Positions 57,167 to 64,000 of a stretch of DNA of 64,000 nt are shown piece after piece (position 1 is the first letter of the stretch; every line of letters starts with the position of its first letter). A program made the translations under genes and the position numbers. This stretch comes from Myrica gale (lineage: Eukaryota > Streptophyta > Magnoliopsida > Fagales > Myricaceae), in contig OZ005607.1 in the NCBI GenBank assembly GCA_963930655.1, positions 9,378,874-9,442,873 of the forward strand, written 5' to 3'. The notes beneath the pieces are model-generated. The model was given only the letters and a program-made list of their open reading frames with translations, was not told the DNA's origin and ran no database searches.

Positions 57167-59826
57167 CTACAAATTGTCTAGGCTCCTAAATCTTCCTATT
57201 GGAGTTTCGTCCTCACTGTCATCCTCCTCCTCGTGATGAAGCTCGTCCTCATTGGATGCCTACAAAGGATGAAAACACAAACATAATGTTTCAGGGTTGT
57301 GAGAAATTTAAATTCAAACACAAACATAGGATACCAATCATAACAATACCTCCAATTCATCAAGTAGTTGCAATCGACGAGCAGTTGGTTGTGACGAAGA
57401 AGTGGGACCTCCACGGCCCCGACCACGACCACGACCACGTCCAGTCCTTTGCTCAAGACCGCTCTTTACTCGCTTAGTCCCTTTATGCTTTGGGGCCCGA
57501 GCCTTGAAACCTTTTGCAGTGATCCCAATGTTAACATCCGCTGCAGAACCGGCGCTAACAGGTGCAGAGATTCCCTCATCGTTTGGCAACTGAGAGAGGG
57601 CCACTTCCAGTGCTTCGTAGTGATGATCAAGGATTGGTCAAGCTTGCGATCTAGCCCCATACTGCTGACATAATGAAGCATATTGGTTTATATATTTCCG
57701 GCGGTTTATCACCTTAAGGAAGGTCGGATCATCCGTACTATGTGCCCTATTGATCGGGGCGACTGACCGCCTGGCATCTTTTCTCCATCTGGGAAGGATA
57801 TATGCATCAGGAATAACGAACGACATTTTCTGTTTCAATACCCATATAATGTGACTGCAAATGATGCCAACAAAGTTGAAGTGCTTGCAACTACAACTAT
57901 ACACTTCATTCTCCATCGTGATCACGTAGCGCCTTGCTGTTAAGCAATTATGTCCCGGGTCCAAACTACAGACATGTACCACAACGTCTTCAGCCACAGT
58001 ATTTCCCCTACGACAGTCAGAGACAAGATATCCAGCATCCCGGGACTGCTCTAGAAAAGCCCGCAGCATTGTGGGGGTGTACACTTCTGCCGCGTGATCA
58101 CGGAGCGGGTCTCCAGATCGTGCAGGGTGTACAATCTGGAGCATCTGAAAATCTGCCATTAACTCGTTGTAACGCAAGTCATCAACTGCTCGCTGGAAAT
58201 TATGCAGGAAGCGAGCCATATTCATAGCAGTATTCAGGTACCTACGCAATATTCATAGCAGTATTCAGATACATAGGCTATAAAAATCTGCCTGATGTTT
58301 ACAATTGCGACTAATAGATTAAAAGGCAATAAAAACAATGTAATTACCTACGCAACGTAGCGTTGAAGCTTTCACTTAATTGTGTCGTTCTCTTCCCAGC
58401 ACAGAAAATGTTGCGCACATACTTTGGCGCCCACTTCTCATGCTTGTCATAAATCTTTTGCAACCATTCATTGTCTTGGAGTTCATGGTCCTCAATCATT
58501 TTACTCCAGCATTGTTCAAATTGATCTACCTCACTGTCAAACAGGAGACGGTACCAATCTATTTTGAAGTCCTTCTTACCAAATAGTGATCCCAAATTCT
58601 TCAAGGCATTTTGAGATATGTGCCACGCGCACAGAAAATGTTTTGTATCAGGTAGGGAAGATGGGATTGCGGCTAGCATACCTGCAAAAAGCTTGACATA
58701 TTATTACAAAACATAGTAAAGAAATTACTACAAATATTAAAAATATTAATGCAGGTACCTGCGTCCTGATCTGTGAACAGAGATTCAGGAGCCTTCCCAT
58801 TCATGCACTCAACGAAGGTATTAAACAGCCACTTGAATGTCTCTGTCGTTTCATCATATAGTAGGCATGCTCCAAACACCACCGAAGATTTGTGATGGTT
58901 AACCCCAACGAACACCCCCAACGGCCTATGCTCGTCATTCGTTCTGTATGTGGTGTCGAAGGAAACGAAGTCCCCAAATATGGCATAGTCATTTTGCATC
59001 GTATGATCCGACCAGAACACATTAGTAATGTGATCATTTTCGTCCATCATAACCTGAAAGTAAAATTCTGCATCCTTCTTTAACTGATCATCAAACCAGT
59101 TCAGAAGAACACCGGCAACACCAACTACCATTGTCTTCGTTCTTATACCATTCAGATAATTCTTGTAATCCTGCTTAGTGAATCCCAAATTCTGTCTACC
59201 CCCAGCTCGCGCTGCCATGAAGTCAACTGCCTGTTTAGGAGCAATGCCTGATCTATCTGAATCTACTGCCTCATAACGATGCAACTCACTCAATTGTCTT
59301 TGAGAACGCAACATGTGCGTTTTTGAAGGGGTCGCCAGCTCATGGTTATGATGCGGAGACCAGTCAAATGCACAATATTTCCCACTAAGCTGTCGTTGAA
59401 CCTGAAAACTTACGAGGCACCCACACCTCGTACTTGGTCTCTCTCTCTTCACCGGTACAAGCGGATCCTTTTCTTTGGACCTCCCATGCTTACTACAAAC
59501 AAATACTTTGTGTGTCCAATACCCATGGTCTTTATTTTTGTAGCCGGTATCTTTACGGATGCTAAATCCTTTGGTTGTTGCGTACCGGTTGTACCAATCA
59601 TATGCGTGATCGACATCCCTCCACTCTAGGCTCCAAACATCTACTTTCTCCCCATTGTCTGCCAGTACCAAATCACCTGCACAGACCAACCAAAACAAAG
59701 GTTTAAAAAAGTTCCGATACATTTTAACCTGCTAAAAAAATAAATAACCAACTCACATTCGGGGATTTCGGTACTAGTAGACCCTCGTCTATTGATATTG
59801 ACATTTCTCCCTTCCAATTGGGCCAT
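57167..59826 (-). CDS. FAR1-RELATED SEQUENCE (MULE-derived) protein with one in-frame stop
   Basis: Five exons on the minus strand: 59826-59757, 59676-58759, 58681-58348, 58241-57350, 57259-57167. All introns are GT-AG and phases agree, giving 2307 bp (768 codons plus stop). The N-terminal FAR1 DNA-binding region has WSLEWRDVDHAYDWYNRYA, CSKHGR, TRCGCLVSFQV and WSPHHNHEL. The MULE transposase-like domain follows (FVSFDTTYRTNDEHRPLGVF; LFTDQDAG; HFLCAWHISQNALKNL). The SWIM zinc finger reads YSCSCKHFNFVGIICSHI. The tail has RGRGRGRGRGG and an acidic end. Family members are nuclear transcription factors in phytochrome A signalling derived from Mutator transposases. A TGA at 57640-57638, between GARSQA and PILDHHYEAL, interrupts an otherwise open frame and would remove about the last 130 residues while leaving FAR1, MULE and SWIM domains. 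It could be a functional truncation, a young pseudogene or a sequence error. Confidence 0.85.
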
Positions 59827-61558
59827 ATTGTCTAATTGATATCCTACAAAATAATTTCTGCCACTAGTTACATGTCCACAAAGAATTGCCACTTATCTAC
59901 TAATAATTTCTGCCACTAATAACATGTCCACACATTAGTTACGTTATGTTAGTTTCTGAACAGAAAAAAATTGTAACTTCGGTGGATTTACGAGGAAATT
60001 CATCATTTCCCCCATGACTCTTTTCCAAATCTTTTCTGCGTCTTTTCTTTGGTTGCTGGTTGGGCAATACAGTTGGTTCGTTTCTTGTAAAAGGAAGGGA
60101 AAAAAAGGTTCAGTCCAATACAAAATCAAACATATCAACACTTAGTTTGAATTTAACTCAAAATCTACAAAAAAAATTGGCTACTATATACAGATTGTAC
60201 TGATATTGTATAGCTTCACGAGGAAAATAATTCTGACCATTCCTAAACCTACCGATAACAAAGACTTGCATGCAGAGTGAGATTTTTTCAAGAAACAAGA
60301 AAAGCAAAGGAACAAAAAGAAGACAATGATACCAGTTTCTGTCACGATTAAAATCACCTTGATTTTCAAACAAGGAAAACAACTAAGTATGCCTCCAGCT
60401 TTTTGCATATTACCAAAAACTGCATGTGCATTAAACTAACACAATGAATCAGGATAAAACAAATCACTCCTCTCTATCATGAAGCTCCCTGCAGTACTTA
60501 CTACCATCTCATTATTGCATAATCATGAAAAAGGTGGTTGTCAAAGTACAACTGTTTGCACTGTAATAGTATTTCAAAATTGGGGAAAAAAAGGATTCGT
60601 CCATTAAAAGCATGCAGTCTTCAGGTGTGACCAAAGCTTGAACAGTTAAGAGGATAAACTTTTGCATAGAACTTATGGCTACACGATATGGCCATTATAA
60701 AGGAGGAATTTGTTAAAGCAACGTGTCTCTTTTAAAAGACAAACATAAAATAAGCAGGACGAAAACGCAGAATATAGCTACAAATGGGACCCTGATGACA
60801 GTAATACAATCAAGAGGCCATGTGGGGGCACGAATCAGTACATCCATTCTTTAATGGCTAGTTACGCCAAGGCCCACTACTGCACATTTAAGAGACTTAT
60901 AATTAAATTTAGGGCTCAAGTTATTGTGGCAGCAGCTTGATGGGTGAGTTCCTAAAAGCATTAGAATAAATAGCATTATGCTGCAATCAAAGGCTCATGC
61001 ACATGCTGCAAAAGGACTCGAAGCAACTGTGTCAAGGCCTCAAATGAGACCTCTAGCTACTCATGAATTTCAACAGGGAAAAACCCATCCAAAAGAACCT
61101 AAACTGTTCGTTTTTGACTTCGTTGACTTGGACCCCTTACCCAGATTTGCCAACTGGTTCACGAAGACCCCTTACCCAGATTTGCCAAAACACAGCATAC
61201 AAGAATTCAAAAAATGAAGAGGAGTTGCCGGAGGTGAATACCAGAGCGAGAGTTGCCAACTGGTTCACACGAAGACCCCTTACCCAGATTTGCCAAAACA
61301 CAGCATACAATAATTCAAAAAATGAGAAGAGGGGGATTTTGCCCGAAACAAGTGGGGAAAAAATTGGGAGAAGGAGAAATAGCGGGTCGTCGGCTTTTTG
61401 ATGGTAAAACACGCGGGTCTTTTCCAGCAACCCGGATCCGGAATTCATTAAATCGATTGAGCAGCTGAAGACCGTCGGATTGGGTTTGAAGAAATCGTGG
61501 TCGTTCCCCCGTAAACCAGCATATTAACGCCTACGTATTGTAACCGAACTCTATTTTC
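59827..61558. other. 5' flank of the FAR1-related gene and spacer
   Basis: No other gene is recognised. A direct repeat is annotated separately at about 61133-61325. Confidence 0.45.
61133..61325. repeat. Nested direct repeats around CCCCTTACCCAGATTTGCC
   Basis: CCCCTTACCCAGATTTGCC occurs three times (about 61133, 61169 and 61275). Longer blocks, from GTTGCCAACTGGTTCAC-like sequence through AACACAGCATACAA and AATTCAAAAAATGA, occur twice. The pattern reads as two rounds of local duplication. Confidence 0.75.
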
Positions 61559-62101
61559 ACTTCTGATGGTATTATTTTATCTCAGTAGAAATACATTTCT
61601 GATCTCCTGCAGCGTGCTGGTATGTCTTCTTCAAAGCCGATTGCGTCTCCACTTGCTACTTCTACACATCTTTCTACCTCTATTAGGGACCCGTTTGACA
61701 ATCCCACGGAATATCGTAGCCTTGTTGGTGGTCTGCAATATCTATGTTTTACTCGTCCTGATCTTGCCTTTGTTGTTAGCAAGGTTTACCAATACATGCA
61801 TTCTCCTCAGGTACCCAATTGGCAAGCGATAAAGTGTATTCTTCGGTACCTCCGCCATACTTCTCATTATGTCCTTCATATTTGGTGCTCTCCTTTCTCT
61901 CGTCTCACTACCTTCTCCAATGTCGATTGGGCAGGATGCCCAGATGATAGACGGAGCACCGGTGGTCATTGTGTCTTTTTTGGCTCCTCTCTTGTCTCCT
62001 GGAGTTCCCGTAAACAGCCAACAGTGGCTCGTTCCAGCGCCAAAGCTAAGTATAAAAGTGTCAATTCTCTGTACTATTATTCTTCCGCAAATACAGGATA
62101 G
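61559..62101 (+). mobile_element. Ty1/Copia relic: end of reverse transcriptase and RNase H
   Basis: Plus-strand reading: KYISDLLQRAGM (preceded by an in-frame TAG), EYRSLVGGLQYLCFTRPDLA, MHSPQVPNWQAIKCILRYLR, DWAGCPDDRRSTGGHCVFFG, and LVSWSSRKQPTVARSS. These are successive blocks of the Copia RT/RNase H junction. The usual TEAEYRA is AKAKYKS here, so the catalytic Glu is replaced by Lys. The frame is lost soon after. No LTR, gag, integrase or primer-binding site is visible, so this is a truncated dead fragment. Confidence 0.9.
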
Positions 62102-64000
62102 TCTGTTACATTTTTCTTATAAAATGAGCATGGCACTGTATTTGTAAACATATCAATGAGAAACAGAGAGAGATTTTATACATTTCTTCATAAGGAACCA
62201 ATTGTTTTATTGTCTTCGACCAGCCCACCTTTCAGTCAAATGCACATGATCAGGAACTGCAAGCTAGCAAGCACGCAGTGGAGGAGCTAGGATCTTTGGC
62301 GGCTTAAAAGAATATTATAGTATCTTTTTAAAAAAAATTATATTATATGCTTTGTTATATATAAAATATTAAAAAGTTCGTATAAATGCAAATCAGATTA
62401 TGAAAAATATTTTCAAAGAGTTTTCTTTGACTTTAGAATATATATAGCACGTGTTTATATTAGTTAAAAATTGAGCATGCTATAAAGATACTCGTAGAGA
62501 TAATATAAATAAGAAAGAATTTGAAAATACTTATGTTTGTTTGTCAAAATTTTGGAAAATATTCTCGAAAATTTGAGAATCTTTACTTTATTGAGATTTA
62601 TTGGAGTTTGTGAAAAGTAAAGTGTGTATGTGTAAAAGTTAAAAATATTAGAGTGTGTTTGTTTTGGTAGAAATTTCTATGCCCCGAATATTGGGGAAAC
62701 AAACATCATCTAAAAGAGGGGAAAACACTTGTATTCCCTATTTAAAAAATAAATATATTTTGAACTTTCAAAACATTTTACTATTTAAATGTTAGAGTTT
62801 CAAAGAAAGTTTCTAGATTTTTGAAAATTTAAATTAAATCTCGATTTTTTTAATCCTATTAATTGTGTTTTTAAAATCTGTCCAAATTTAAAATGATAAG
62901 TTATTGTTAAATATGCAAGGCTAAAATTTGTATTTCAAATTCCTAAGAGGCTGAAAAATGGTTTGAGGGCAATTTTTGAAAAAATTTAGGGGCATAATAT
63001 ATTTTGTCAAAAATTGGCATATGGGCAAAGGGGGAGAGTGCACCTTTCAAAATGTTGGGTTGAGTGTTTTTTTAAGATTTGCATTCTATTTTTATAGTTA
63101 CATGTCAAACATCACAAAATACACATATTCCAATACAACACTTTATTTCTTTTTTTTTTACAAACATCAATATCTTTTAACAATTTCTACTTATATGTCA
63201 ATACAATTTTATCATAATGTTACAAATTTCGTACCAACTAACATCACCCAAGTCTTACGTGATTGAGAAGAATAAAGTAATTCTTGGTGGCTGCAGACAA
63301 CTGGCGAGTAAATTTTCAAACAATGTTTACGTGTACCTAAAGCTTTTAGTACGTACCTGCTTTAATATTCTTACAGATCCGTCTATATTATAAAAGTTTA
63401 TATTGAGAATATTCCATTTAGGTCCTTATGTACGAAGTAATTAACCAATTAGAATGAATTGAAGGTTTTGTGCTCGATTTAATTATGAAGGGGGAGCTAT
63501 GATCAGGTGTGGAATTCTCGATCACTTCCATCTGTGTCGATATAAACCTTGATAAGAGTTTCAGGCCTTCATTTTGTCCCCCACCAACTTTTATCTACCA
63601 TTTGAAGTTTGCCTACCTGATTTACCTTTATAATTTTCGTCTTTGGATTTATTCCTTTTAAAAAACAGTCCCCCCCCAGTTTTCAAGATGATCACCCACA
63701 TTAATTCTTGATTTTTTTTTTCATTTTTTCAAAATAATCATTCCGGCTATGGCTTCTGTCCAATCAACTAACGGTGATACATATCTCAACTAATCATGTG
63801 GTTTGATTTTGAAAACATTTTTTGTGCAATGATTATGAGATATATTTTTTGTGCAATGATGAAAATTTAGGAAATTTTATGGGTTTTTGTGAAAGCTTTT
63901 TTTATTTTTGTGTTGTTTTTCACAGAAATTGAGACCAATATAAAATTTTATTGAAACTTGAAATATTTTGTGTGAAAAAATCATGTTTAGATTGAAAAAT
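62102..64000. other. AT-rich spacer with repeat relics
   Basis: No gene is recognised. CAGTGGAGGAGCTAGGATC near 62276 resembles a hAT left terminus with no partner end visible. About 62535-62700 is a TGTTTGTTT-family relic with GAAAATATTCTCGAAAATTT-like runs. A C-tract lies near 63670. Confidence 0.45.

Noticed and set aside
1..64000. CRISPR array, bacterial operon, plasmid or phage features
   Set aside because: The window has spliced nuclear genes and plant transposons throughout. The tandem repeats seen have two units only and no spacer structure.

Overview
The window is nuclear DNA of a flowering plant, most likely a woody eudicot. It has AT-rich spacers, small GT-AG introns, plant-specific families (WOX homeodomain, FAR1-related, zf-GRF, cytosolic HSP70) and a heavy load of degenerate transposons. 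Genes take up roughly a fifth of the bases. Most of the rest is MITEs, hAT, LTR and LINE relics and featureless AT-rich spacer.

Layout. 1-9 kb: a MITE, a hidden two-exon gene for an 80-residue twin-CX9C protein (minus strand, mS37/CHCHD1-like), a 550-bp palindromic MITE, a broken hAT transposase N-terminus and a second MITE. 9-13 kb: SINE-like heads and spacer. 13.3-14.3 kb: a small plant membrane protein (minus). 15-21 kb: hAT-like and Harbinger-like elements. 23.5-24.4 kb: a WOX2-type homeobox gene (two exons), followed by a probable solo LTR. 27.3-28.8 kb: a single-exon HSP20-like (alpha-crystallin fold) protein.

30-37.8 kb and 49.9-52.3 kb form an HSP70 cluster, all on the minus strand. 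It holds an intact 648-aa cytosolic HSC70 with EEVD tail and heat-shock elements, a decayed HSP70 with repeated lid helices, a detached lid fragment, and an intact-looking divergent 741-aa HSP70. In the 741-aa protein a second lid replaces the usual tail and there is no EEVD. The decayed copy lies inside a LINE, whose RNase H domain is split on either side of it.

39.5-46.7 kb: a probable solo LTR, a 1.4-kb hAT-like element, and a hAT-like element rich in GGTCCGGACC with a perfect 8-bp target duplication. These elements abut a 5'-truncated mitochondrial ribosomal protein uL11 reading frame. 53-54 kb: a 99-bp tandem duplication and another MITE. 55.9-56.3 kb: a zf-GRF protein. 57.2-59.8 kb: a five-exon FAR1-related (MULE-derived) gene with one in-frame stop. 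61.5-62.1 kb: a Ty1/copia RNase H relic.

There is no operon-like organisation. The only functional clustering is the local HSP70 expansion and its diverging lid architecture. All product calls come from reading translations and motifs by eye; no database search was run.
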